64,000 bases of DNA from Actinomycetes bacterium (GCA_024276425.1 JAJRXF010000095.1:20207-84206), one strand, 5' to 3'; positions 26,838-35,296 are shown, counted from the first letter of the stretch. Numbers and translations are program-made. The notes: generated by a model not told the origin, from the sequence alone.

Positions 26838-28657
26838 TGAGCGGGCCGAGCGTCTTACGTGCCACTGACCCGATTCGAATCGCCAACTGCTCTGGCTTTT
26901 ATGGGGACCGGATCTCGGCCGCTTCCGAGATGGTCGAGGGCGGCCCAATCGATGTTCTCACCGGCGACTGGCTGGCCGAGTTGACCATGCTCATCTTGGC
27001 CCGCACCCAGGCCAAGAGACCCGGCGGCGGCTACGCCCGCACCTTCGTCACCCAGATGGAACAGGTCCTGGGGACCTGCCTAGATCGTGGCATCAAGGTG
27101 GTCAGCAATGCTGGCGGGCTCGACCCCGATGGCTGTGCTGAGGCGGTGGCCGAAGTGGCAGACAAGCTGGGGCTCGCACCCAAAGTCGCCTACGTTCGCG
27201 GCGACAACCTGATGGGTCGGCTCGATGAGCTTTCGGCCGCCGGAGTCACGCTCGATCATTTCGAAACCGGTGAGTCATTGTTGGGAGACTCCGAGGCAAA
27301 TTCTCGGTTCATCAGTGCCAATGCCTATCTCGGCTGTTGGGGCATTGTTGAGGCCCTTAACCAGGGAGCAGACATTGTCATTACCGGACGAGTCACAGAC
27401 GCTGCGGTAGTTTGTGGCCCAGCGGCCTGGCACCACGGCTGGGCCCGAGACGATTGGGACGCCCTCGCCGGTGGGGTCGTTGCCGGTCACATTATTGAGT
27501 GTGGAACCCAGGCCACCGGAGGCAACTATTCGTTCTTCACCGAGATCGACAACATGATCCATCCTGGCTTCCCCTGGGCCGAGGTGGCGGCCGATGGCTC
27601 GTGCGTGATTGGCAAACACGACGAGACCGCAGGGGCAGTTACCGAGGGGACCGTTATCTCCCAGCTTCTGTATGAGATCGGTGGACCGACCTACTTGGGT
27701 CCCGACGTCAACGCTCACTTCGACACCATTTCGGTCCACCAGACTGGCCGAGACCGGGTGTTGGTCAGTCACACCAAGGGCAGCCCACCTCCGGCCACCC
27801 TCAAGGTGGCCATGAACGAAATGGGCGGCTTCCGTCAAGATCTTGGGATTGCCCTGGTTGGATTGGACATCGAGGCCAAGGCCAAACTGGTTGATGAAGC
27901 CTTCTGGGCCGCCTGTCCCTATGAGCCTGACGATTTTGCCAGCATTACAACGCGGATCGAACGCACGGACAAACCCGATCCATCAACGAACGCTGAGGCG
28001 GTGGCCCAATGGCGCCTGACCCTCAAGGACCCGGACGAACGTAAGGTCGGTCGAGCAATCTCCAACGCCATGATCGAGCTGGCCTTGGCCACCATTCCCG
28101 GCTTCTACGGCACCAGCGGGGGTCCGGGAGCGGCGAAACCCTTTGGGGTGTACCGACCAGCCCTTATTCCGGCCGACCTGGTGCCACAAGAGGTCACGGT
28201 TCTGGGGGGCCCGACGACCACGGTTGAATCGGTGGCCCCGGACGGAGTAGCGAGTGTTGCTCATGATGTGGTTGAACCGCCAGGACGCCAACCTGCTAGA
28301 TCAGATTCCACAGTCCAGAGGCCGATTGGCTCGGTGATTGGGGCTCGCTCCGGTGACAAGGGCGGGAACGCCAACCTTGGTGTTTTCGTCCGAAGTGACG
28401 AGGCCTGGGATTGGCTCGATGGCTTCCTCACCACCGAGCAGTTGCGAAAGCTCCTTCCCGAAGTGACCGAGCTACGCGTGGATCGGTACCGGTTGCCCAA
28501 ACTGCGCTCACTCAACTTTGTCGTCCACGGCTTGTTGGAGGAGGGCGTTGCCGCCAGCTCCCGGCGAGACAGCCAAGCCAAAAGCCTGGGCGAATGGCTT
28601 CGGGCCAGAGTGGTTGAAATTCCAGAATCTCTCCTAGCGAAAGAACGCACATGTTGA
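26834..28657 (+). CDS. AtuA-like protein (DUF1446, acyclic terpene utilisation)
   Basis: 607 residues. The DUF1446/AtuA domain fills residues about 8-455: RIANCSGFYGDRISAASEMVE is split as IANCSGFYGDR and AASEMVEGG, then DVLTGDWLAELTMLIL, VVSNAGGLDPDGCAEAV and ADIVITGRVTDAAVV. The C-terminal part (about 495-600, GSVIGARSGDKGGNANLGVF) is the AtuA-like ferredoxin-fold region often encoded as a separate gene. In Pseudomonas, AtuA is required for citronellol/geraniol growth, with unknown chemistry. Here it lies between the carboxylase and a nitronate monooxygenase-like gene, overlapping each neighbour, which supports one pathway. Confidence 0.88.
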   Translation: MMSGPSVLRATDPIRIANCSGFYGDRISAASEMVEGGPIDVLTGDWLAELTMLILARTQAKRPGGGYARTFVTQMEQVLGTCLDRGIKVVSNAGGLDPDGCAEAVAEVADKLGLAPKVAYVRGDNLMGRLDELSAAGVTLDHFETGESLLGDSEANSRFISANAYLGCWGIVEALNQGADIVITGRVTDAAVVCGPAAWHHGWARDDWDALAGGVVAGHIIECGTQATGGNYSFFTEIDNMIHPGFPWAEVAADGSCVIGKHDETAGAVTEGTVISQLLYEIGGPTYLGPDVNAHFDTISVHQTGRDRVLVSHTKGSPPPATLKVAMNEMGGFRQDLGIALVGLDIEAKAKLVDEAFWAACPYEPDDFASITTRIERTDKPDPSTNAEAVAQWRLTLKDPDERKVGRAISNAMIELALATIPGFYGTSGGPGAAKPFGVYRPALIPADLVPQEVTVLGGPTTTVESVAPDGVASVAHDVVEPPGRQPARSDSTVQRPIGSVIGARSGDKGGNANLGVFVRSDEAWDWLDGFLTTEQLRKLLPEVTELRVDRYRLPKLRSLNFVVHGLLEEGVAASSRRDSQAKSLGEWLRARVVEIPESLLAKERTC

Positions 28658-29790
28658 CGCGCATCACCGAAGTGTTTGGAATCGATGTTCCCATCCTGGC
28701 CTTTAGTCATTGCCGTGATGTCGTTGCCGCCGTATCCAAGGCCGGGGGCATGGGGGTGTTGGGGGCAGTGGCCCACTCTCCCGAACAACTGGAGATCGAC
28801 CTCAACTGGATCGAAGATGAGATCGGAGACAAGCCCTACGGAGTCGACCTAATCATCCCGGCCAAGTACGCGGGTTCCGATGAGGGCGGCATCACCCGAG
28901 AGAAGCTTGAGGCCCTGATTCCGCCGGGACATAGAGAGTTCCTCCAAGACATCCTCGATCGCTACGGGGTGCCCGAACTACCCGAGGACGATGACGACAA
29001 CCAGGGATACGCGTCCGGAGACAACGGGGCAATCTTCTCCAACGAAAGAGCCGAACCCCAGTTGGATATCGCCCTGGCCCACCGGGCCGCCTTCATCGTC
29101 AACGCCCTTGGTCCACCAACCGAACACATGATCAAACGCTGCAAGGAGGAGGGCCGACTGATTGGGGCACTGGCCGGAAAGGCCCAACATGCCGAGCGTC
29201 ATCAACTGGCCGGGGTTGACATCATTATCGCCCAGGGCACCGAAGCCGGGGGCCACACCGGAGAAATCGCTTCCATGGTTCTGATCCCCGAAATCGTCGA
29301 TGCAGTCGATGTCCCCGTGCTTGGTGCGGGAGGCATTGGCCGTGGCCGCCAAATGGCCGCCGCCATGGCCCTTGGTGCCGAGGGGGTTTGGTGCGGATCG
29401 GTTTGGCTCACCACCGAAGAGGCCGAGACCCATCCCGTGGTCAAGGAGAAGTTCTTGGCCGCCAGCTCGAGTGACACCGTGCGCTCTCGGTCCATCACCG
29501 GAAAGCCTGCTCGCCAGCTCCGCACCGCGTGGACCGAAGAGTGGGACAACCCCGAAACCCCGATGCCGCTGGGAATGCCCATCCAGCCCGCCCTCATCGG
29601 AGCGGCCCAGGTCCGGATCAACCGGGCCGCTCACACCAAGGGTTCGGGGGCAGAGTCGTTGGCCAACTATTTTGTTGGTCAGATCGTTGGCGACATGAAC
29701 AAGTCGAAACCCGCGGCCCAGGTCGTGTACGACATGATCGAAGAGTTCATCGAGGCCACCAGTTCGTTGGCCAAACAGCTGGAGGTTTAG
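28651..29790 (+). CDS. Nitronate monooxygenase / 2-nitropropane dioxygenase family flavoprotein
   Basis: 379 residues of the NMO TIM-barrel fold. Features: VPILAFSHCRDVVAAVSKAGG near the start, GVDLIIPAKY, the FMN-phosphate region QGTEAGGHTGEIASMVLIPE (about residue 190), PVLGAGGIGRGRQMAAAMALGAEGVWCGS (about 222, read in parts LGAGGIGRG and ALGAEGVWCGS). The GTEAGGHTG motif is standard in the family. It overlaps AtuA by seven bases and is followed at two bases by an acyl-CoA dehydrogenase. In such contexts these enzymes more likely act as flavin oxidoreductases on acyl-CoA or enoyl intermediates than on nitroalkanes; that is inference. Confidence 0.85.
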   Translation: MLTRITEVFGIDVPILAFSHCRDVVAAVSKAGGMGVLGAVAHSPEQLEIDLNWIEDEIGDKPYGVDLIIPAKYAGSDEGGITREKLEALIPPGHREFLQDILDRYGVPELPEDDDDNQGYASGDNGAIFSNERAEPQLDIALAHRAAFIVNALGPPTEHMIKRCKEEGRLIGALAGKAQHAERHQLAGVDIIIAQGTEAGGHTGEIASMVLIPEIVDAVDVPVLGAGGIGRGRQMAAAMALGAEGVWCGSVWLTTEEAETHPVVKEKFLAASSSDTVRSRSITGKPARQLRTAWTEEWDNPETPMPLGMPIQPALIGAAQVRINRAAHTKGSGAESLANYFVGQIVGDMNKSKPAAQVVYDMIEEFIEATSSLAKQLEV

Positions 29791-29792
29791 CC

Positions 29793-31013
29793 GTGGACTT
29801 CGACTTCCCGGACGACGATGACCCCCGCCGAACCAAGGTTCGGGACTGGATCGCCGCCAACCCAGACCCGACCGGGAAGGAACTGGCCGAGGCTGGCTAC
29901 GTGGTGCCCCACTGGCCAGCCCCCTACGGTCTGGATGCCGACCCAATGGAACAACTCATCATTGCTGAGGAGCTAGGCAATGCCAGCATTCAGCCGCCCA
30001 AGAACGACATCGGTATCGGCTGGGCTGCCCCAACCATTGCCCTGGCTGGAACCGAGGAGCAAAAGGCTCGCTACCTGCCGAAGATTTTCAGCGGTGAGGA
30101 GATCTGGTGCCAGATGTTTTCCGAACCCGATGCCGGTTCCGATCTGGCCAATCTGGCCACGCGGGCAGTTCGCGATGGGGATGAATACGTCATCAATGGC
30201 TCCAAGATCTGGACGAGTGGCGTACACCGTTCCCAATTCGGGATCCTGATCGCTCGAACCAATCCCGATGTTTCCAAACACAAGGGCATCAGCTATTTCA
30301 TCTGTCCGACCGACTTGCCGGGCCTCACCATGTCACCCATCATCGACATGACGACAGCCCACTCCTTCAACCAGGTGTTCTTCGACAACGTCCGCCTTCC
30401 TGCCTCCATGTTGGTTGGGGAAGAGGGCGACGGCTGGCGCCTCACCAAGGTGACACTGGCCAACGAACGGGTGAGCCTGTCGTCCGCAGGCTCACTGTGG
30501 GGCCACGGGCCGAGCACGGAAATGCTGCTGAACTGCATCCGGGAGAGTGGGGGGATTGCCGATCCCTTGCTTCGCCAGCAGGCGGCAGCCGCTTACATCG
30601 ACGGCGAGGTTCTTCGCCTTAACCGACTGCGCACCTTGAGCGCGCGGCTGGCGGGCAAGACCCCGGGGCCCGAAGCCTCGGTACAGAAGATCATGGCTGA
30701 TGAACATGGCCAACAGGTGATGGAGTTGGCTAAGGCAGTTGCTGGAACCAATGGGATGCTTGCCGGATCCGGGCCCAGCGGCGAGCTGCCACCGGTTGGT
30801 CGGTTGGGGGCCACCGAGGTGAATCCAAGCGGCGACCTGTATCCCGATGTCGACCCGATTTGGCACTACGGGTTCTTGTTTGCTCCCGCCCTGACCCTGG
30901 GCGGCGGCACATTCGCCGTCCAGCGCAACATCATTGGTGAAATGGTCTTGGGCCTAAACCGTGAGCCAAACCTGGAGCAAGGCCTCAGCTGGTCCGAGAC
31001 GCGCCGTTCGTGA
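29793..31013 (+). CDS. Acyl-CoA dehydrogenase (AtuD-like position)
   Basis: 406 residues from a GTG start with GGAGG seven bases upstream; the frame is open further back but overlaps the NMO gene in a different frame. The fold is complete: N-terminal helices, YVVPHWPAPYGLDADPMEQ, the mid domain MFSEPDAGSDLANLATRA and GSKIWTSGVH (flavin contacts), then the C-terminal helical domain. An unusual glycine/proline-rich loop near residues 315-345 (GTNGMLAGSGPSGELPPVG) replaces a shorter turn. It should oxidise the acyl-CoA feeding the carboxylase, or the shortened product afterwards. Confidence 0.9.
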   Translation: MDFDFPDDDDPRRTKVRDWIAANPDPTGKELAEAGYVVPHWPAPYGLDADPMEQLIIAEELGNASIQPPKNDIGIGWAAPTIALAGTEEQKARYLPKIFSGEEIWCQMFSEPDAGSDLANLATRAVRDGDEYVINGSKIWTSGVHRSQFGILIARTNPDVSKHKGISYFICPTDLPGLTMSPIIDMTTAHSFNQVFFDNVRLPASMLVGEEGDGWRLTKVTLANERVSLSSAGSLWGHGPSTEMLLNCIRESGGIADPLLRQQAAAAYIDGEVLRLNRLRTLSARLAGKTPGPEASVQKIMADEHGQQVMELAKAVAGTNGMLAGSGPSGELPPVGRLGATEVNPSGDLYPDVDPIWHYGFLFAPALTLGGGTFAVQRNIIGEMVLGLNREPNLEQGLSWSETRRS

Positions 31014-31026
31014 GTGAGCTGGAGTT

Positions 31027-31662
31027 ATGAGTGAGTTAGAAGAACGGCTCGGGGAAGTACCTCGGCCAAAGCCGGTTTTGAGCCGCGAGGCCGAAGAGGC
31101 GCTGACCGAACGCCAACGGGAGATCCTGGACCAACTGGGAGAAATCTTCCAAAGCGGTTTCGCTTCGCTGACCATGGCCGACCTCGCCGCCAAGCTGGGC
31201 TGCTCCCTCCGCACGCTGTACGGCCTGGCCCCAAGCCGCGATGAACTGGTGATGGTAGTGGTCGATCGAAACCTCTGGGCCGCCGGACGGGTGGCCATGG
31301 CCGCCATTGGGCCCGACATGGAACCACTGGTCGCGTTACGCTCCTACCTTGAGGCGGCCAACCGGGCAGTGGAAAACACCACCGAGGCCTTCGCTACCGA
31401 TACCGCAGCCATGGCCGAATGGTCTGGGCTCGGGGCCAGCCACAACGGCTACTTGGTAGCCATGACCGCCGCTCTGCTGGAACTGGCGGCCGAGCGGGGC
31501 GACATTGGCGATGTCGATGTCGCCGCTACTGCCCATGTGGTGGCCGGACTAGGTAGATCCTTTGCCCAACCGGACATGATTCCCGTCATCCGGTCCAACC
31601 CGACCGCGGCAGCCAATGAGGTCCTCGATCTCTTGCTGGCCGGACTCCGAGCCACTGCGTAG
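31027..31662 (+). CDS. TetR-family transcriptional regulator
   Basis: 211 residues. The HTH lies at about residues 30-75 (REILDQLGEIFQSGFASLTM, then LAAKLGCSLRTLYGLAPSRDEL). The HTH Tyr and Leu pattern SLRTLYGLAPSRDEL matches TetR helix 3 (TLYxYFxSKxEL) with Ala-Pro-Ser for the usual FxSK. The C-terminal helical domain should bind the inducer, probably an acyl-CoA. It is last in the Atu-like operon, 13 bases after the dehydrogenase, with GGAG as ribosome site. The obvious target is the operon's promoter at 23076, but I cannot see a clear operator palindrome there. Confidence 0.88.
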   Translation: MSELEERLGEVPRPKPVLSREAEEALTERQREILDQLGEIFQSGFASLTMADLAAKLGCSLRTLYGLAPSRDELVMVVVDRNLWAAGRVAMAAIGPDMEPLVALRSYLEAANRAVENTTEAFATDTAAMAEWSGLGASHNGYLVAMTAALLELAAERGDIGDVDVAATAHVVAGLGRSFAQPDMIPVIRSNPTAAANEVLDLLLAGLRATA

Positions 31663-31692
31663 GTCCGAACACGACCATGACTATCAGTTAAC

Positions 31693-31710
31693 AGAGAGAG
31701 AGAGAGAGAG
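31693..31710. repeat. (AG)9 dinucleotide repeat upstream of a small peptide gene
   Basis: Nine AG units in the gap between the TetR gene and the 28-residue peptide gene. TTAACA overlaps its left end and could act as a -35, which would place the repeat in a promoter spacer, but the hexamer that follows (TTCATC) is a poor -10. Tract length could vary by slippage. Confidence 0.85.
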
Positions 31711-31747
31711 TTCATCCTGATGACTAGGCACCATCAAGGGGGAAACC

Positions 31748-31834
31748 ATGACCGTTCCTAACCTCGCAGCTGCGTTGGTCAACGGGATCCTCGGGCTTCT
31801 TCTGGTGGGAACCGTCGTACTCATCAACTCCTAA
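31748..31834 (+). CDS. 28-residue single-span membrane peptide
   Basis: The reading frame starts at ATG with AAGGGGGAAACC before it, a strong purine-rich ribosome site at normal distance, and ends at TAA. The peptide is MTVPNLAAALVNGILGLL followed by LVGTVVLINS: a polar head and one hydrophobic helix long enough to cross a membrane. There are no charged residues at all. I recognise no family. It lies alone between the TetR gene and the Tat-lipoprotein gene, downstream of an (AG)9 tract and upstream of three 16-bp repeats. Its length and lack of homologue knowledge keep confidence moderate; the ribosome site and membrane-like composition are the support. Confidence 0.5.
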   Translation: MTVPNLAAALVNGILGLLLVGTVVLINS

Positions 31835-31837
31835 CTC

Positions 31838-31885
31838 CAGCGGGAATACAGCTCAGCAGGAATACGGCTCGGTAGGAATACAGGG
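31838..31885. repeat. Three imperfect 16-bp tandem repeats
   Basis: Three consecutive 16-base units with the shared core GGAATAC, differing at a few positions each. They fill the gap between the 28-residue peptide gene and the metallo-hydrolase gene, about 23 bases before its start, where they could be repeated binding sites for a regulator. No coding frame explains them. Confidence 0.75.
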
Positions 31886-31894
31886 CGCCACCGC

Positions 31895-31900
31895 TAGGTT
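31895..31900 (+). promoter_or_regulatory. Candidate -10 box for the metallo-hydrolase gene
   Basis: TAGGTT followed by eight bases and then ATG at 31909; consistent with a leaderless start. No consensus -35 is visible; the region where it should lie is the end of the 16-bp repeat array. Confidence 0.35.
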
Positions 31901-31908
31901 CGCTAGGC

Positions 31909-32742
31909 ATGTCTCAAACCCAGCCCAATGTTCCGGTATACCGCATGCAGAGAAGAGCCTTTCTTTCCCGCTACAGCACGGGCGCGATGGCTGTCGCCAT
32001 TCTCGGACCCGGCTTTCTTGCCGCCTGCGCAAGTGATGGAACCATCGCCTCTGCCACGAGCCAACCCGGCGACGATGGCGAGTCGACCACCTCGGCGACC
32101 TCGACAGGGGCCAGTGAAGCCGACCAAGAAGCGACAACCCCAGCCGTTGATGGCGACGGATCTGAGTTCCGCTGGGAACGGGTACAAATGGGATTTGTCT
32201 CGGCCTACCTCTTGGCCAGAGGCAACGAGATCACCATTGTCGACACCGGGACCCAGGGTAACCTCTCGGTCTTTGACGAAGCCCTCACCACCATTGGGGC
32301 AAGCTGGGGAGACGTTGGTCGGGTCATCATGACCCATGCCCACGGTGACCACATTGGTGGTCTGCCAGCAATTGCCAATGTTGCCACCGAGGCCACCGTC
32401 TATATCGGCGAGGCCGATCTCGTCGGACGCGATGCCGAAACTGTCAAAGATGGTGATGAGATCTTTGGCTTGCAGATCATTGGAACACCGGGGCACACGC
32501 CAGGACACATCTCGGTACTCGACCCCAAGGCTGGCTTCCTGGTTGCCGGGGATGCCATCAACGAAAGCGGCGGCATGGTGCTCGGACCAAATCCCGAGTT
32601 CACCAGCGACATGACCGCAGGCAACGCCTCGGTGCTGCGATTGGCCGAGCGAAACTTTGAGACCGTGGTGTTTGGGCACGGCGAACCAATCGAAGGTGGG
32701 GCATCCCAAGCCGTCGTTGCCTTCGCCCAGACGCTTGGCTGA
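31909..32742 (+). CDS. Tat-exported lipoprotein of the metallo-beta-lactamase fold
   Basis: 277 residues. The N-terminus carries a twin-arginine motif (MQRRAFLSR, about residues 13-21), a hydrophobic stretch and a lipobox LAAC at about 40, then a Ser/Thr/Glu-rich tether to about 85. The hydrolase domain has VDTGTQGN, the zinc motif MTHAHGDHIGGL (about residue 145), GTPGHTPGHIS (third His), VAGDAI (bridging Asp) and FGHGEPIEGG (last His). All ligands of a two-metal site are present. It should be anchored on the outer face of the membrane. The substrate (lactone, thioester, phosphodiester) is not evident. It converges with the P450 gene, two bases between stops. Confidence 0.9.
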   Translation: MSQTQPNVPVYRMQRRAFLSRYSTGAMAVAILGPGFLAACASDGTIASATSQPGDDGESTTSATSTGASEADQEATTPAVDGDGSEFRWERVQMGFVSAYLLARGNEITIVDTGTQGNLSVFDEALTTIGASWGDVGRVIMTHAHGDHIGGLPAIANVATEATVYIGEADLVGRDAETVKDGDEIFGLQIIGTPGHTPGHISVLDPKAGFLVAGDAINESGGMVLGPNPEFTSDMTAGNASVLRLAERNFETVVFGHGEPIEGGASQAVVAFAQTLG

Positions 32743-32744
32743 AT

Positions 32745-33911
32745 CTAGGGGGTAACCCACAACTCCGGCGGGCCACGAAACTCAAAACCCGTGTTGGTGA
32801 CCTCGTGGCTCGGATCCAGCATCAGATCGGGGAACCGGGCGAAGAGCCGCTCGACACCCTGGCGCACAACCTGGCGCCCCAACCACTCCCCCAGGCACCG
32901 ATGGGCACCAAGGGCAAAGGCGGCATGAGGTCCCTGCCGCCGGTCAAGATCGATCTCATCTGGGTTGTCCCAATGGCTTTCGTCTCGGTTGATGGAGCGC
33001 AGGATCCCAGATACAAGCGCCCCCTTTGGAATGGCAACGCCACCAAGCTCAGTATCTTCGGTGGCTTGTCTGGTGACCGTGCCGACCGGACAGTGCACTC
33101 GCAGTACTTCCTCGACCAGGCGCGCCATCTTGTTGGGTTCTTTGGCCACTCGTTGGCGCAAGTCAGGCCGGGTGAGCAGGGTCCAGGTCACCAGGCCGAT
33201 GGCCTCACAGGGTTCGTTGATTCCACCTGAGATCATCAGCCGGACATTGTTGAGGACCTCTTCGGGGGTCGCTCCGTTGGCGAGGAAGGCATCGATGGCC
33301 GAATTACCAGGATTTGTCCGACTCTGCTTGATCGCCTCGTCCAACGCGGCACCAAGTTCTTCCTTGGTCTTGGTTCCGATGGCGGCCAACTCGGGGTCGT
33401 CTTCAAAGTTGGCAAGGTCGGTGACCAGGCCGGTGCACCAGTCCCACATCTGGGCAAAGCCATGGTGGTCAAGGCCGAGTACCCGAGCCAATGATCCCGC
33501 AGACAGGAGCTGGGCATAAGAAGAGATCAGGTCGAAGCTCGCTCCCGATCCGGCTTCTCGGTTGAACTCGACCTGATCAAGGAGTTCATCGGCCATGTCT
33601 TTGAGTTCGTGTTTGGCAAACTCTCCGCTGCGGCCTCCAGCCTTGAACGGCGGCAGCATCATCGAGCGAAGCCGGTCCAGCTTCGGTGGATCGAGGGTCA
33701 ACATATTGACGCCAAGGGTGCGGGCCAGGAAGGACGGTTCGGTGGCAGCGGTAAACAACTCCGGGTTGTCTTCGACCGTGGCTACGTCATCCCAGCGGGT
33801 CACGAAGAACATTTGCAGGGCCGGTACCCAACAAACCGGCTCGTTGGCTCGCATCTTGGCCAGGATGGGATAGGGGTCGTCCTCAAGCTCGGCCAGGGTT
33901 ACCTCAAACAT
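32745..33911 (-). CDS. Cytochrome P450 with altered I-helix
   Basis: 388 residues. The haem-binding loop FALGAHRCLGEWLGRQ (about 330-345) has the Cys ligand, and ExxR is present in EEVLRVHCP (about 275). The I-helix reads LMISGGINEPCEAI: where camphor P450 has GGLDT, this has GGINE, so both the acid and the threonine of the usual oxygen-activating pair are changed. It is a soluble class I type without an anchor. The ATG at 33911 is chosen over the GTG six bases upstream because a -10 box lies six bases before it. No ferredoxin or reductase gene is adjacent. Confidence 0.9.
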   Translation of the reverse strand: MFEVTLAELEDDPYPILAKMRANEPVCWVPALQMFFVTRWDDVATVEDNPELFTAATEPSFLARTLGVNMLTLDPPKLDRLRSMMLPPFKAGGRSGEFAKHELKDMADELLDQVEFNREAGSGASFDLISSYAQLLSAGSLARVLGLDHHGFAQMWDWCTGLVTDLANFEDDPELAAIGTKTKEELGAALDEAIKQSRTNPGNSAIDAFLANGATPEEVLNNVRLMISGGINEPCEAIGLVTWTLLTRPDLRQRVAKEPNKMARLVEEVLRVHCPVGTVTRQATEDTELGGVAIPKGALVSGILRSINRDESHWDNPDEIDLDRRQGPHAAFALGAHRCLGEWLGRQVVRQGVERLFARFPDLMLDPSHEVTNTGFEFRGPPELWVTP

Positions 33912-33917
33912 GACCAC

Positions 33918-33946
33918 AACCTATTTGATGGGGCCCGCTCCCTCAA
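33918..33946 (-). promoter_or_regulatory. Promoter of the P450 gene
   Basis: Minus strand: TTGAGG (33946-33941), a 17-base spacer, TAGGTT (33923-33918), six bases, then ATG. Spacing is canonical and the transcript would be leaderless. Confidence 0.6.
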
Positions 33947-34051
33947 GCGAGCCCCACCGTTCCGCCTACCCTCCGCTGATCCCGCTCCCTCCAGCAGGAC
34001 CGGCAGAGATCAAGATATGGGGTCGACCTGCTCCTCGAATCGGGGCATGCC

Positions 34052-35296
34052 CTAGTTCGGGTACGGATTGGTAGGGGAAACCGGAACGCCGTCCTGGTAG
34101 ACCCCCCGCAGGCGTGAGCGAAGATCACTCACATCTAGTGACTCACCCTCAAGAACGACCGCGTCGGCTCGGCGGCCAACGGTCAGAGATCCAAGGTCTT
34201 CTTCGAGACCCATGAGTTCGGCCGCCAACCCGGTGGCCGACCGCAACACCTCGGCATCGGTCATGCCCAACTCGGCCATGAGGGCAAGTTCACGGAGATT
34301 GGTTCCGTGGGGAACGACTCCGGCATCGGTCCCCATGGCAATCTTGACCCCAGCCTTTATTGCCTTGGTGATGGATTCCCGATGGACATCGATGACCTGC
34401 TTAGTCTTCTCGATGGCATAGGCGGGAACGTCTATCCCAGCATCGGCTGCGTCGAGGACTCCCTGGGGCGCAACCAAGGTCGGAACAAGATAGGTGCCAT
34501 TGTCCAGCATCATCTGGATGGCAAGGTCATCCAGATAGATGCCGTGCTCGATCGAGCGGATCCCGGTGCGAATGGCCGACTTGATTCCCTCGTTGGCCTG
34601 AGCATGAGACATCACAAAGAGGTGGGCGGCCGATGCTTCGGCCACTAGAACCTCAAGCTCCTCGTCCCGAAAGTGGGCGTGGCGGGGATCATCTCGAGGT
34701 GAGATCACCCCACCGGAGGTGCACACCTTGATGACGTCGGCGCCCGCCCGAACGAGCTGTCGGACCTTCTTACGCATCTCCTCTGGACCATCAACGATGT
34801 TGGAGGGACGACCGGGGTGGCAGTCCAACAGACCCGGCATGTGGGCACCGCAAACCTCCCAGCTGTCGCCATGACCACCCGTTTGAGAAAGGATGGTGAT
34901 GGCGATCTGCATTCGCGGTCCGGCGATCAGCCCTCGCTCCTGGGCTTCTTTGACACCCAAGTCGGAACCTCCGGCCTCGCGGACCGTGGTGATGCCAACA
35001 TCTAGTGTCCTCTTCATCCGCTCGGCTGCGGCATAGAAGTTGTAGGAAAAGGGTGTTTGTCCGTGAGCGGCGGCACTGAAGTTGCCGTCAACCATGAAGT
35101 GGACATGACAATCAATCAGGCCTGGGATCACTGTCTTTCCAACACAATCGACGATCTGGTCTGGCCCAAAAGCAGCGCTGTCCAAGTTCGGCCCGGCCGC
35201 ACTCACCCGGCCATCGACGAACACAACATCGGCCACAGTTGCGGGGCTTCCGGTCCCGTCAAAGACCAGCCCCCCTTGAAGAAGAAGAGAACTCAT
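34052..35296 (-). CDS. Metal-dependent amidohydrolase (imidazolonepropionase/prolidase-like)
   Basis: 414 residues. The frame is open for another 984 bases, but that part lies opposite the M20 hydrolase gene and is not protein-like; MSSLLLQGGLVFDGTGSP is a normal amidohydrolase start. Motifs in order: VIPGLIDCHVHFMVDG (HxH metal pair, about residue 62), ITILSQTGGHGDSW, DVIKVCTSGGVISPRDDPRH (metal-bridging Lys, about 190), VMSHAQANEG (His), RSIEHGIYLDD (His) and AMGTDAGVVPHGTN (Asp, about 320). These fit the subgroup that cleaves Xaa-Pro and other N-acyl/peptide amides. No signal peptide is present. It diverges from the M20 hydrolase. Confidence 0.88.
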   Translation of the reverse strand: MSSLLLQGGLVFDGTGSPATVADVVFVDGRVSAAGPNLDSAAFGPDQIVDCVGKTVIPGLIDCHVHFMVDGNFSAAAHGQTPFSYNFYAAAERMKRTLDVGITTVREAGGSDLGVKEAQERGLIAGPRMQIAITILSQTGGHGDSWEVCGAHMPGLLDCHPGRPSNIVDGPEEMRKKVRQLVRAGADVIKVCTSGGVISPRDDPRHAHFRDEELEVLVAEASAAHLFVMSHAQANEGIKSAIRTGIRSIEHGIYLDDLAIQMMLDNGTYLVPTLVAPQGVLDAADAGIDVPAYAIEKTKQVIDVHRESITKAIKAGVKIAMGTDAGVVPHGTNLRELALMAELGMTDAEVLRSATGLAAELMGLEEDLGSLTVGRRADAVVLEGESLDVSDLRSRLRGVYQDGVPVSPTNPYPN

